From Talpa occidentalis (taxonomy: Eukaryota; Chordata; Mammalia; Eulipotyphla; Talpidae): a stretch of 64,000 nt of DNA. The position numbers and the translations under genes were made by a program. Below the pieces are notes generated by a model, which saw nothing but the letters and a program-made list of their open reading frames with translations, was not told the origin of the DNA and searched no databases. This document shows positions 44,052-54,486 of the stretch, in pieces; position 1 is the first letter of the stretch, and every line of letters starts with the position of its first letter. The DNA lies in NCBI RefSeq assembly GCF_014898055.3, contig NW_023601754.1, positions 46,059,013 through 46,123,012 on the forward strand. Reading direction: 5' to 3'.

Positions 44052-44278
44052 GAGATTTATTTATTTATGCATACAACAGCTGGGGTACAGGCCAGAGACA
44101 CCAGAGACAGAGTGAGGAACAGAACAGGTGGAGTCCTGAAATACACTGCTGAGAGAAGCAGTGGGTGAGACAGTAGAGCACCATGTGGGTCCTCCCTGGC
44201 TGGGGATTGAACTCATGGTGCAGTGGCTGCAGATAGCTTCATAGTGCGTCTTAACCCTTGCCCACCAAGAAGGCCCTA
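44052..44278 (-). repeat. tRNA-derived SINE, type A, damaged
   Basis: Missing about 20 bp after GGCCAGAGA and others near the head (AACCCTTGCCCACCAAG). Confidence 0.82.
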
Positions 44279-44279
44279 G

Positions 44280-44520
44280 TGGGGGGACCACTCAAAGAAA
44301 GAGAAACTCCGTGGCCAGGGAAGCAAGCCGGGGCGGCACTGGTTCGAACCAGGGAGGGTCCCCTTGGCGCGCAGAGGCCCGCTGCTCCCTCAGGCAGCTT
44401 CGACAGTGCAGCTATGGAATTCACCAGCGCTCAACCGAACTGAAAAATTACAAATTTTCAAACATTAAAATAAGAATAGGGAGCTGACTCGCACGGCCAG
44501 TAAAATTCTGTCTTGCAGCA
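44280..44520. other. Mosaic segment with scrambled SINE pieces
   Basis: It contains GGTTCGAACCAGGG, CCTTGGCGCGCAG and AGCGCTCAACCG in an order not found in any SINE. It also has GTGCAGCTATGGAATTCACCA, which repeats 43100-43120, and GGCCAGTAAAATTCTG, which echoes 43350. This looks like a rearrangement junction or an assembly artefact. Confidence 0.7.
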
Positions 44521-44817
44521 GTTATTTCTGTTGCGTTTCAAAGCTGCAGATATCAGGGCACCCCACTTTGGACATTTCAGGGTACATATCGTTAAATAGA
44601 CTTTGATAGTTGTTTGTGGGTTTTTCTCTTAATAGACGAAGCTTATGTATAGTTCCAGTTTTGAGAAATATACATCTAGCCCAAATCTCTATTGAGTCTA
44701 TAAACATCTCCCACTGAATGGTGGGGTTCCAGTGTCTGTTGGTGTCCTGCCTTTTTATCTAGTCTGTTGTCATTTGTGATCTCTATTTTATTTTATTTTA
44801 TTTTGTTCAGGATACAA
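44520..44817 (-). mobile_element. Second copy of the duplicated old L1M-like segment
   Basis: Near-identical to 43410-43715, apart from the 20-odd bp missing at the TATGTATAGT junction and a shorter TTTTATTTTA tract. Confidence 0.9.
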
Positions 44818-44828
44818 GATTTATTTGT

Positions 44829-44859
<31 letters not shown>

Positions 44860-45106
44860 TACAAGCACTGGGTACAGTCAGAAGCATGGGAGGATGAGAG
44901 AATTCTCCAGAGCCAGAGGGGAGAGCAGAGCAGGCAGAAGGACCGAAGTACACTGCTGAGGGGAGCAGCGGGCGGCAGGAGAGGTCTGCGCGCCATGTGG
45001 GACCCTCCTCCGGTGGCCGGGAAGCAGCCGGGGATCGAACCGGCGCCGCAGAGGCCGCGGGCAGCTTCGCAACCCAGCGCTCAACCGCTGCGCCACCGGG
45101 AGGCCC
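44818..45106 (-). repeat. tRNA-derived SINE, type B, intact
   Basis: Full-length partner of the damaged SINE at 43764. Long (TTTA)n tail and head GGGCCTCCCGGTGG on the minus strand. Confidence 0.92.
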
Positions 45107-45109
45107 TGT

Positions 45110-45625
45110 CTGCATAACTTAAAGGTTGCCAAGAGGTTATTTCAATCACTTTCACACTGAGAAGGAGGCTACTGGCTCTGCACTTAGGCCAAGGTGTGAG
45201 TCATTGGGTGGAGGTGGAGGTGCTGAGTGCTCTTGGGGGCACTTGTCCAGATGGGCTCCAGGAATTGAGGAAGGGCATTTGTGTCAGAGACAAGTGTCCA
45301 GACAAAGGCGGGGTGACCGGACATGTACAGTGTGTTCTGGGACTCAGGCACAGTAAGGCCTACTCGGATTGAGAAAAGCCTTGGCAACACACCCCAGAGA
45401 AAGCCAAGTTGGCCCTCAGCTGAGTCGGCTGAAGGGCTGGCTTAGAAGACACATGTGATCAGAGGCGTGGAGGGGGGACCAGGAGGAAAGCAGAAAGCTC
45501 CTGGGGATGGGGAGCTCTTTGGGTATCAGACGGGGAGGTCCCTGCAAAAGAAGCCCCCTGTGACCCCGTTGCTACTGCTCATTCTTCAATGAGACCAGAG
45601 GAGACCCACGTCACACAGCAGGCCT
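45110..45625. other. Unique sequence, no gene seen
   Basis: SINE-free sequence without a recognisable exon or repeat. Confidence 0.3.
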
Positions 45626-45632
45626 GTCCCTG

Positions 45633-46046
45633 TGTAGGGGCAGGACAGGCCACCGTGCAGGTTTTCTGATCCAGCAGACGGGGTAAAGGAGGAGTCAGAG
45701 TCCTCAGTGGCTTTTGCCGGGTTTTATTGGGATTTACCAGGGATTCAGCAGGCAGGGGTGCTGGGGGGCAGGCCTCCCAGCCCCCAGTAAGTCTTCACTC
45801 TGGGCTCTGCGGCCTTCTCTCACATTCTCTCTGCTCATCTCATGGCTCTGCTTCTCTCGGCTTCTACTGGCGTCCCCTTGACACCACCCTTAAAAACCCA
45901 GTCTCAGCCCAGGTGAATCCCATCTACATACGCCCACACCCTACTCCAGGTGCCCGCCATCACGCATGCGTTCAGGACCGCAAGGATCCGGCATCTATCC
46001 TGATGGCAGGAGGGCAGAAAAGCCTGACTTTTTACCTTATCCTACA
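45633..46046 (-). mobile_element. Solo LTR, 414 bp
   Basis: TGTAGGGG...ATCCTACA with the 5-bp TSD CCCTG (45628-45632, 46047-46051). TTTTATTGGG near 45722 is a reverse-strand AATAAA signal. No second copy was seen in this window. Confidence 0.85.
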
Positions 46047-46079
46047 CCCTGGGTAGCCAGAGGGACCTGTGGCAGTGAC

Positions 46080-46335
46080 GCTGGCTGAGGGGCAACAAGC
46101 ATTTATATGAATGAAACCATCGTGCCAACAAACCGAGTTTGATGTGTGGAAGTAAATATTTCTGTGACTTCACACACGTCTAGCTTTACGCACTCGTCAC
46201 CACAGCCGGGATACAGGACTGCCTCATCGCCCCCTGGTAAACACCCTCTCCCCCCACCACACTCCCTCTAGTCTAGCCATTGCCTCCCGCCTCAGTGAGT
46301 AATCTATTCTCCATTCAGCTCATTTTGTCTGGCAG
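46080..46335 (-). mobile_element. Old L1M 3' region
   Basis: CACTCGTCACCACAGCCGGGATAC and CTCCATTCAGCTCATT-type phrases match a diverged L1M tail complement (quoted in part). Sequence from 46335 to 47230 has no further feature I can name. Confidence 0.45.
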
Positions 46336-47250
46336 GGTCAGGAGTCTGAGACTATGGGGTAAAACCCCAAGCATCTTCCCCGCTCCATTGCTCCTGGAGG
46401 CCCTTGGATCTCCTTCCTCATTCCTTAAAGGTTGCGTGGGTTGTGCCCTGTTTTAGACAAGAGGTCAGTAAGTCACTCAGAATACATCAACCCCCTGGAT
46501 GTCTGTGTGAAAGTGACTTTTCCTTTCTCTTGGGTGAACACCCAGAAAGGAGATACTGCTTTAAAATCTGTTTCTATTGCGAGATTTCATTGAAGTAGGT
46601 TGATATACAAAATCTGTCCTCCTGGTGTTAACTATTCGTTCTCCGAGAGAGGTGGAGACTGAAACTTGTGAGGTTATCTGAATCACCTGATGTGGGAGCT
46701 TGGATTAATCGTCTGTATCAACTATTTTGTGTCTTTGCTTTGATTATTTTTTGTGTTGCTTATTTTGTGTCGCAGTGTGCAGAAATAGGGAAAGGTTGAG
46801 ATAAGGAATCTCTGAGGGCAAAAAATTCTAGTGTGAGGATCCCTACATGCTGGAAACAGCAAGTGCAGAAAGAGCAACAGGTGTTATGGTTAGAGCAGCA
46901 AAAACACTGAGACTTTCCTTGACTTTCTCCTTATTTCCCAGCCTTGGCTGGGGCCAGCTGGTTACGTTTCCCACACACGTGTGCATTCCCCTTTGCCTGC
47001 TTGCTTCTTTGATCTTTTTTATTTTCTGTCTGATTCTATATAAAAACAAGATTTTCTTGGAGCTGGGCTGTGCCTTCATGGTGTAGTCCCTCTAGGCTTC
47101 TCGTTGCTCTGCACATGGACTCTGAGGAATCCTTTTCATCCCATTACCATAGGTTGTAAAGAGACAACCTGTAATCAAGCTCATGTCTTCCTAACTGCCT
47201 CACCCCCCCCCCGCACCCCAACTCCCAGTCCCTGCCCAGAATGAGTCTTT

Positions 47251-47510
47251 TTTTTTAAAGATTTATTTATACATTCAAGAACTGGGGTACAGGCCAGAGG
47301 TGTGGAGGTGAGAGGATTCACCAGAGACAGAGCAGGGAACAGAACAGGCAGATGGACCAAAATCCACTGCTGAGGGAAGCAGCGGGGAGACAGGAAAGGT
47401 CTGCTGCACCATGTGGGTTGCTCCCTGGCCGGGGATCGAACTCGTGCTGCAGTGGCTGTGGATAGCTTCATAGGTTGGGTCTTACCCTCTTGTGCCACCA
47501 GGGAGACCCC
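47251..47510 (-). repeat. tRNA-derived SINE, type A
   Basis: Exact 15-bp TSD CCAGAATGAGTCTTT (47236-47250, 47511-47525). The tail reads TTATTTATACATTCAAG. Confidence 0.94.
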
Positions 47511-47579
47511 CCAGAATGAGTCTTTGTGGAAGGAACAGGAGGCTCTATCTGCCCCATAAAATGGGGTGGTTGAGGATGC

Positions 47580-48215
47580 AAACTTTGGGGTTTCAGTGCC
47601 TGAGTTCAAACTCCAGCTCTGTCTTCTGCAGCTGTGTGACCTTAGCCAAATTGTTGCAGAAATAAATTCTAGCCTTTTACCCAGGCAAGGGAAGAACAAG
47701 CGGTACTTCAGGAATGGTGAGGTCAGGAGAAGCTTTATTACTCATGCATGAGATCTCAGACCTGAGTAGCCCCCTAAGGTCTGAGCACCGGTCTAGAGAC
47801 ACAGCATTTCTTTTATACACAACCATCTTACATTGATAACATCGGTTAGCAAGCGCAACTGTTTGCTGTAAAACTCCTAGAGAAAGGGGGAAAGATGCAG
47901 ACATTTAGGGATGGCCTTTGGGAGATCAATCAGTCTGGGGGGCTGTCAGACTTTGTTAAAATGTATCCTTGTTTAGATAAGCTTATTAAGGAAGGAAACA
48001 TTATTTACATTTACTTTGCATTATTTACTGCACCAGGCCTATGACTCTTTAGCAGGAAACAGGAAAAATTTTGTTTAGCAGTTCCCTTTCAAAGTGACTT
48101 TGCCATTTTGTGCCTCCATTGTCTTCATTTGTAAAGTAGTGATAGTAATACCACCCTCTTCATGGGGTTGTGGAGGAACCACATGAGCTAAGGCATGTGA
48201 CTGTGTGAGGGTTAT
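47580..48215 (+). repeat. MIR split by an LTR
   Basis: GAGTTCAAACTCCAGCTCTG...GCTGTGTGACCTTAGCC before 47652 and TGTGCCTCCATTGTCTTCAT after 48091 are consecutive parts of one + strand MIR. Confidence 0.8.
47652..48091 (-). mobile_element. Solo LTR inserted in a MIR
   Basis: TGTTGCAGAAATAAATTC...GTTCCCTTTCA, about 440 bp, with flanks AAAT / AAGT (4-bp TSD with one mismatch). CTTTATTACTC near 47734 is the reverse-strand poly-A region. The boundary assignment also restores MIR continuity. Confidence 0.7.
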
Positions 48216-48219
48216 TTTA

Positions 48220-48501
48220 TTTATTTTTTATAAAAGATTTATTTATTTATGCATACAAGAATTGGGGTATAGGCCAGAGGTGCGGGAGGTGAGAGGATTC
48301 ACCAGAGACAGAATGGGGAGCAGAACAGGCAGATCCACCAAAAACACTGCTGAGGGGAGCAGCTGGCAAGACAGGAGAAGTCTGCTGCGCCATGTGGGCC
48401 AGATCCCTGGCCAGGGAGGGATCGAACTCATGCTGCAGTGGCCATGGCCGGGGGGCAGCTTGATAGCACTGTCTTTAACACCTGCACCACCAGGGAGGCC
48501 C
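48220..48501 (-). repeat. tRNA-derived SINE, type A
   Basis: TSD TGAGGGTTA(T/C)TTTA on both sides. An extra GGCCGGGGGGCAG segment lies beside the B box. Confidence 0.92.
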
Positions 48502-50950
48502 TGAGGGTTACTTTAATGTCGCTTACAAATATAGACTGAGGGCCTCCTACACGGGAGCCAGGGTTTTCTATATGTTGGCAACTAAGATAGGCGAAAAGAA
48601 GACATCCCCAGTTTCATGGAACGTACATGCAACAAGAGTCTTAATATGAGGCAAATCCCGGAGCAGCTGGAAGGTGACAGTATCAAGGGGAACAAAGCAG
48701 GGTAGGGGGTACAGTTTGCTCTGATTATCTGGTGAGGGGGAACGTAACAAGCCTGAATGGAAGACAGAGAGAACCAGCGCAAAGGCCCTGAGGTAGAACT
48801 CAGCTGAGAGGTTGGAGGAACACTAAGGAGACCAGCGTGACTGCAGCCAAGAGCAAGGAGGAGGGGAAGAAATGGAGACAGAGAGACAGAGATGGTAGGG
48901 CATGCAGCGCCCCAGGAGGGTTCTGGACTGGGGTTCTAACCACATCCTTCTGACTGCAGGGTGGGGAGAACAGACCATCGGGGGAAGGTGGACATTCAAT
49001 AGGGGGGACTGAAATAGCCCACCCTTTAATCCTTACCAGCTTCCCTCCAGGGAGACCTTCCTAGCCTCCTTCCCCAGACAAGGAAGCTGAGACCAGGAGA
49101 TATCAAGCCTCATGTTCAAGGTCACACAACTAGCTGGTAGCAGAGCCTGGCTTGCAACCCAAGTCTACCCAACTTCAGTTTGTCTTTTTTCTCACTGCCA
49201 TGAACGGGGCTGCCTGTCCCTGGGGCTCCCAGCGTGTACTAACTAGACCCTCCCCCACCCAAAGAATCTGAACTGGGAGCCTGTTTGTTTATTGCACACC
49301 TGCTGCATGCCAGGTATGGGGGCAGAACACTGAGGAGACAGACACCCCATGCCCTAGGGCCCTAGGGTGCAAGGTGGAGACTCATAAACTGGTATTTACT
49401 GGGGCCTGCTCTGAAGGGTACTGTGTGACCTGGGGGAATAGATAAAGCTCTCTGAGCCTCCATTTATTCTGGCATAACCTGGTGTTCTCAATACCCACCT
49501 CATGGGGTTCAGGGGGAATCTGTGATAAAGCTTGTCCTTGGTAAGTGCCATATGTGGGGATTCCCCTGGCCCCCACTCCCACCCCCTGGGGTCAGAGGAA
49601 ATACAGACTGAGGTCTCTGAGGTTTGAGGAGGCTGAGGAATGGGCACGCCCAGGCTAAGTAGGCCTTTGAGTTCTGGGCCTAAGTGCTGCTGGAGGAGCG
49701 AATGGATGGGAGGGGCTGGTGGGTTGAGGATGCAGGAGTGAGCAGGAGACTTGAGCTGGACCCCCCAGCAGTGGAGAAGGAGAAGGGTGGGAGGCAAGAA
49801 GTCGCACACATTGAGACATTCTCAGAGTCTCAGGGCCCCCTGGGCAGACCAGGCCATGAAACTTCTGGGAGGCGAGCAAGTTCTCAGCTAGTCGCCATCA
49901 CATCAGCTGTAGCTCCATCTGCCCCCCTTCGTCTGCAGTGACTCTGACCCAGCTCTGTTGTCATCCTCATTCCTCTGCTTTAATTGAGCGATCACAGCAT
50001 GCCCAGCTCTGAAAGTAGCCTGGGAATGGAATGGGCTTGCAGCAGAGGTCACCTGAGGGCCAGATTTGATTTACCAAGTGGGGTGAGAAGGCACAGGGCA
50101 CCTGCCTCAGGACATGCAGTAAGAATCCAGCCAAGCAGGATCCAGATAATGGTGGTGGGACTGGGAAGTGGAGGGAGGAACAACTTAGCCTCCAAAGCTA
50201 AAGCTGGGAGAAAAAGGCAGATGACATTCGTAGCAGGAACAGCAGATACAGCGACCCGTGGCTGGGACTAGTGCTGAGGTCTTTGGAAGCTTCAGATGGA
50301 GTCTGGAGCACAGCAGGAAGGAGGGGATGGGATTTCTCAGGGCCCAGGTTCGAATCCCAGCTCTGCTTGGTATTTGGCCAAATTGTCTCCCCTCCTTCCA
50401 GCTTCTCATCTGTAGTTTCCTGACAGGCGAGGAGACCCAAGTTCTACTCCACTCTGCCTCCATAAGTGGGTGAGGCTGTGGGCTGGGGATGAACCAGGCT
50501 TTGGGAGGCTTTCAAAGGGAAGCGCTCAGGGGAGAACCACATTAGGAGTATTTGACTTTCCTTCTATTCCGGGTGCAACCCCCTTCATTCATTCACACAT
50601 TCATACATTGACACAGTCATTCATTCAGTCAAATACTGGTTGAGCAGCAATTATGTCCCAGCACTAGGGGTTTCATTCCTGGGATGACTTGGGATGGGAC
50701 TTGGACTCTGATTTGGGGGTAAGTGCTGAGGGTGTTGAGGGGGGGGACACCCTCACATTTATTCATTCACAGAATATTTCAAGGGCACAGGAAGTTTTCC
50801 TTGTTGGCATCTCTGTGTCCCTTTTCTGTGCCATCAGGAGGAAATATCCCCCCTCAAGTAACTGTTGGGAGAGAAGACTGAAATAATGCTGTAAAGAGAG
50901 CACCCATTTCCTGGGTCTTCATTTATCTGATCCCTTTTAATCTTCAGGTA
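48502..50950. other. SINE-free intronic sequence with MIR fragments
   Basis: MIR-like cores lie at about 49075-49165 (minus), 49420-49545 (plus, TGTGTGACCTGGGGGAATAG) and 50335-50430 (plus, GGTTCGAATCCCAGCTCTG). The rest appears unique. No exon between splice signals was supported. Confidence 0.5.
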
Positions 50951-51021
50951 GGATTAAAACCCTGAGGTGGAGGCAGCTCTCTGCCCACCTATGACTATGC
51001 AGATGGCTCTCTTTTCCTTCT

Positions 51022-51573
51022 TTAAAAAAAAAAAAAAGATTTATTTAGGGGCCTCCCTGGTGGCGCAAGGGGTTAAGCACCGCACTATGAAGCAATCTGC
51101 AACCTCTGCAGCACGTGTTCGATCCCCAGCCAGCCAGGGAGCCACCCACATGGTGCAGCAGACCTCTCCTGACTTGCCCACTGCTCCCCTCAGCGGTGCA
51201 CTTCAGTCAGTCCGCCTGTTCTGTTCCCCACTCTGTCTCTGGTGGGTCTTCTCACCCCCCGCATCTCTGGCCTCTACCCCAGCTCTTATATGCATAAATA
51301 AATAAACCTTTTAAAAAAAGATTTATTTATTCATGCATACAAGAACTGGGGTACAGGCCAGAGGTGTGGGGGTAAGAGGATTCATCAGAGACAGAGTGGG
51401 GAGCAGAACAGGCAGATCCACTGAAATACACTGCTGAGGGGAGCAGTGGGGAGACAGAAGAGGTCTGCGGCGCCATGTGGGTAGCCCCCTGGCCGGGGAT
51501 GGAATTGGTGCTGCAGTGGCTGCGGGTAGCTTCATAGTGCTGAGACTTAGCCCCTTGCACCACCAGGGAGGCC
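51022..51573 (-). repeat. tRNA-derived SINE, type A, split in its tail
   Basis: The outer minus-strand copy has its tail at 51022-51048 and its body at 51316-51573. It inserted in the R-like module (TCCTTCT repeated on both sides) and was itself hit by the + copy at 51049. Confidence 0.9.
51049..51315 (+). repeat. tRNA-derived SINE, type A, nested
   Basis: Inserted into the tail of the minus SINE; AAAAAAAGATTTATTTA is duplicated on both sides. Body well preserved. Confidence 0.92.
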
Positions 51574-51649
51574 TCCTTCTCCTTTTCCTAATAAACCTGT
51601 CCCTTTCACATGTAAAACAGCAACAACAACAAAAAACCCTGAGGTGGAG

Positions 51650-51770
51650 ATGACTGTTACCCTCATGTGACAGAGGAGGAAACTGAGGCTCAGAGAGGAG
51701 AGATCCACTGCCCAGGACACAGAGAGGATACAAGTGACCCAAGGAAGCCAGCCTGGTCCCAGGCACCTAA
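51650..51770 (-). repeat. MIR fragment
   Basis: GAGGAGGAAACTGAGGCTCAGAG is the hallmark of a reverse-strand MIR (core GGAAACTGAGGCTCAGAG). Confidence 0.75.
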
Positions 51771-52059
51771 ATGCTAATCTGCCTGGTAGCTGATGACCTC
51801 AGAGCTCCTGGCTAAATCTGCCTGGCAACCAGGGACATCACAGATTCCACAGCCTGCCGCAGGGAGCTGCTGTCACCCTAAGCTTCTGTGCACCCTCGCT
51901 ACACCCTGGCAGCCCCCTGCCGTGTCTATTGCTGCGTATAATAACAAGAATAACTTAGTCCAGGTTTCGTGACTGTAGACAATGAGCCGTTTCTGTGCTC
52001 TGTCCTTATTTTTAAACCTTTAACAAACATGTGCATGCTGCTTATTGCATGCTAAGCAA

Positions 52060-52205
52060 TTTTCTCACCATGCTCACAACCCTATGAAGGAACTGTTATC
52101 ATGAGCTTCCATTTGGTGGATAAAAAAACCCGAGGCCGGAAAGGTTGAGTGACTTGCCCCAGGCTGCACAGCTGGTGAAATGTAAAATTCAAACTCATTG
52201 CAGCG
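52060..52205 (-). repeat. MIR fragment
   Basis: TGAGTGACTTGCCCCAGGCTGCACAGCTGG in a reverse-strand MIR context (core GACTTGCCCCAGGCTGC). Confidence 0.75.
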
Positions 52206-52550
52206 GTTGATGAGCTTTGCAAAGTGGTCAAGCTGTACACCCAGCCCTCTCTGCCTCCCCCAAACCCCGCACAGCCCCATCCTCTGTTCCCTCTCTCCAG
52301 AATCCAGCCCATCTTCTAGCACCACGGGTTACTTTTTCCTGTGCTTGAACTTCGCATAATTGTACGCAGGGGCTCAGGATGCCCTCTTGGTCCCCATCCT
52401 TCACTCACCTTTTGGTTGCTCAGTGAGTGGGGTCTTTGGGGTCTCTCTGAGAAGTTTCGGCAGAGTTCCCCTTTCAGTGGCACATGGTGAGTTTACCCAG
52501 GAGATGAAGACGTTTGCTTGCACAGCACAGGCAGGTGAACATTACATTTT

Positions 52551-53416
52551 TTTTTTTAAGATTTATTTATTTATACAAGCACTGGGGTAAAAGCCAGAGG
52601 CGCGGGAGGGTGAGAGAATTCACCAGAGACAGAGTGGGGAGCAGAACAGGCAGAAGGACAGAAATACACTGACAAGGGGGGCAGTGGGTGAGACAGGAGA
52701 GGTCTGCCATGCCATGTGGGACTCTCCCTGGCCGGGCAGGAATTGAACCAGCACTGCAGAAGCAGCAGACAGCTTCACAGCACTTTGCTCAATCTGTAAC
52801 AGGGTGGAGAGATCCTCCCCCAGGAAAGGGGGAGGTTCCCTGCCCCACCCAAGGGAGGGTGGAGCTGAGCAGGAAGAGGAGAAACTGCAGAAGAGACTGA
52901 GGAAGGAAACAGGGTGGACCCAGGAGACCTGGAGGAGGCGCGTGGAGCCTAGAGACACGTGAAGAAACTGCGCTTGTCTTTTGGTCATGGACTGGGCGAC
53001 AGTGATGTGGGTGAGACCCGTGGGGAGGTGACCATGGCAGCTTTTATCTTGATGTTGATTTTGCTCTTTTCCTTCCGGGCTTGTCTGGTTGTTTCTGACC
53101 CTTTTCTGTGGGTCCCCACTGGAAGATGCTTTAGACTTGGGGCAGGCTTTGGGGCCCTGCTCTGGGCCGATCCCATTTGGATGGAGTTTTACCCACGAGG
53201 GGACGGGTCACTTTGGGTGCTTGATTTAGAAACTAGACTCTTTGCCTTTCCTGTATTGTTTCCTAGTTGTATTTAAAGTTCCTTCCCATTAAAGTCTCAC
53301 ATGTTTTGTGTTGATGCGGCGGGTGGCAGAACCCATTTAGAATAGGCAGGTTTGCAGGGTTTGGGCTGCCCCTCTCTCTGTCCTATAACAAATCCACTGC
53401 GCCGCCGGGGAAGCCC
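52551..53416 (-). repeat. tRNA-derived SINE, type B, split by an LTR
   Basis: Body at 52551-52794 and head remnant at 53391-53416, separated by the LTR 52795-53390. TTACATTTTT flanks both sides of the whole unit. The order of events SINE, then LTR, is unambiguous. Confidence 0.92.
52795..53390 (+). mobile_element. Solo LTR (about 590 bp), plus copy
   Basis: TGTAACAGGGTGG...GTCCTATAACA with the exact 4-bp TSD AATC (52791-52794, 53391-53394). Collinear with the minus-strand LTR 23325-23911. CCCATTAAAGTC near 53287 is a likely poly-A signal variant. An open frame (GTG at 52959, first ATG near 53034 in a good context, stop at 53274) codes for a short hydrophobic leader-like peptide. Comparison with the other copy shows no sign of purifying selection. 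Confidence 0.93.
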
Positions 53417-53428
53417 AGTTACATTTTT

Positions 53429-53725
53429 ATTTTTATTTTATTTTTTTAAAGATTTATTTATTTATTTATTTATTTATTATTTATACAAGCACTGGGTACA
53501 GTCAGAAGCACGGGAGGGTGAGAGAATTCACCAGAGCCAGAGCGGGGAGCAGAGCAGGCAGAAGGACCGAGGTACACTGCTGAGGGGAGCAGTGGGTGGC
53601 AGGAGAGGTCTGTGCGCAATGTGGGACCCTCCTCCGGGGAGCAGCCGGGGATCGAACCAGCCCCGCAGAAGCTGCGGGCAGCCTCGCAACCCAGAGCTCA
53701 ACCACTGCGCCACCGGGGAGGCCCC
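53429..53725 (-). repeat. tRNA-derived SINE, type B
   Basis: TSD CCAGTTACATTTTT on both sides. Long TTTA tail. Inserted beside the preceding split SINE. Confidence 0.93.
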
Positions 53726-54015
53726 CCAGTTACATTTTTAAAGGGCAGGTTTATTAGGAAAAGGAGAAAGCTTCTTACCAGGGTTCCACTAGGCAGATGG
53801 GGTGCCCCTCCTCATCCCCCCTCGCCTGCCTGAGAGATTCCTCTGCCACTTCCCTCCATGCGTCACAGAGGCCTCAGCTGTAAAAGTGGATCCTCTCCCC
53901 CAACCATGACTGCAGAAAATGCTCAAAAGCTGGCCCCTGCTGCCCCCAAATTTACAGGGGTGTCCTGGTTCTAGCCTGCACCCCATTCTCATGGTGTTTC
54001 CCCACCCTCTTACAG

Positions 54016-54158
54016 AAACATGTTGCCGAAGGATTACTTCAGCTACAAGGGCATCCTCTTCCCCTCGGGCCTCTACACCCCCGAAAGCATCAGCTTCGCA
54101 GAGAACACTGCCAGTGTCCGGGATGACGACATTTTCATCATTACCTACCCCAAGTCAG
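54016..54158 (+). CDS. SULT2B1: SULT2B1 exon 2
   Basis: Acceptor TTACAG (54010-54015), 143 nt, donor GTACCT (54159). The first base completes a codon split with exon 1. Then come Asn-Met-Leu-Pro-Lys-Asp-Tyr-Phe and about 40 further residues. Clear SULT2B1 family blocks are YFxYKGILFPxGLY, SPESISxAENT-like [10 protein letters not shown] and [15 protein letters not shown]; the last is the start of the PAPS-binding loop. SULT2B1 transfers sulfate from PAPS to the 3-beta hydroxyl of cholesterol and related steroids in the cytosol, mainly in skin and other epithelia. The exon ends one base into the Gly codon that exon 3 completes. The ATG at 54020 is in frame and could in principle start a shorter product. 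Codons show no stops or frameshifts. Confidence 0.95.
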
Positions 54159-54419
54159 GTACCTGCTGGGACGGGGGTGGAAAGGGTGGGGAGCAGGATG
54201 GGGGCCAGGGCCAAGGAGAATGGGGAGGAGCAGGTGACGAGGGCACCCAGGGTAAACTTGGCCTTTGCACCATTGGGTCCCTCCACAGGGAGCACCTGTT
54301 CCCACACCCCCCATATCTTGCTCCCTCCCCTAACCGATCTTCCAGGATCAAACAGCACGCCCATCATGCCCCATGCTGTCTCCATCTTTGCTTCTTAGTA
54401 TTTATCAATGCCACCTCTG

Positions 54420-54445
54420 CATGTGCGTGTGCGTGTGCGTGTGTG
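54420..54445 (+). repeat. (TGCGTG)n microsatellite
   Basis: About four GTGCGT units (TGTGCGTGTGCGTGTGCG). Confidence 0.85.
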
Positions 54446-54486
54446 ATATTTGGCCGATTTACTCTCTGGCTTCTCTGCTAGAATGG

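Larger units (their letters stand above)
50973..51632 (+). repeat. Short R-like retroposed module, copy with SINE insert
   Basis: GCAGCTCTCTGCCCACC, TATGACTATGCAGATGG, then (after the SINE pair) CCTTTTCCTAATAAACCTGTCC and a CAACAACAACAAA A-rich tail. The exact 17-bp TSD AAAACCCTGAGGTGGAG lies at 50956-50972 and 51633-51649. With the SINEs removed the module is about 110 bp. AATAAA lies 15-20 nt before the tail, as in a polyadenylated RNA. Confidence 0.75.
30961..54015 (+). other. SULT2B1: SULT2B1 intron 1 (if the first exon is correct)
   Basis: About 23 kb between the donor GTGAGA at 30961 and the acceptor TTACAG at 54010-54015. It has a SINE-free 5' part (to 35.28 kb) and a repeat-dense 3' part containing most LTRs of the window. 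It includes one inverted duplication and one rearranged direct duplication. Confidence 0.55.
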
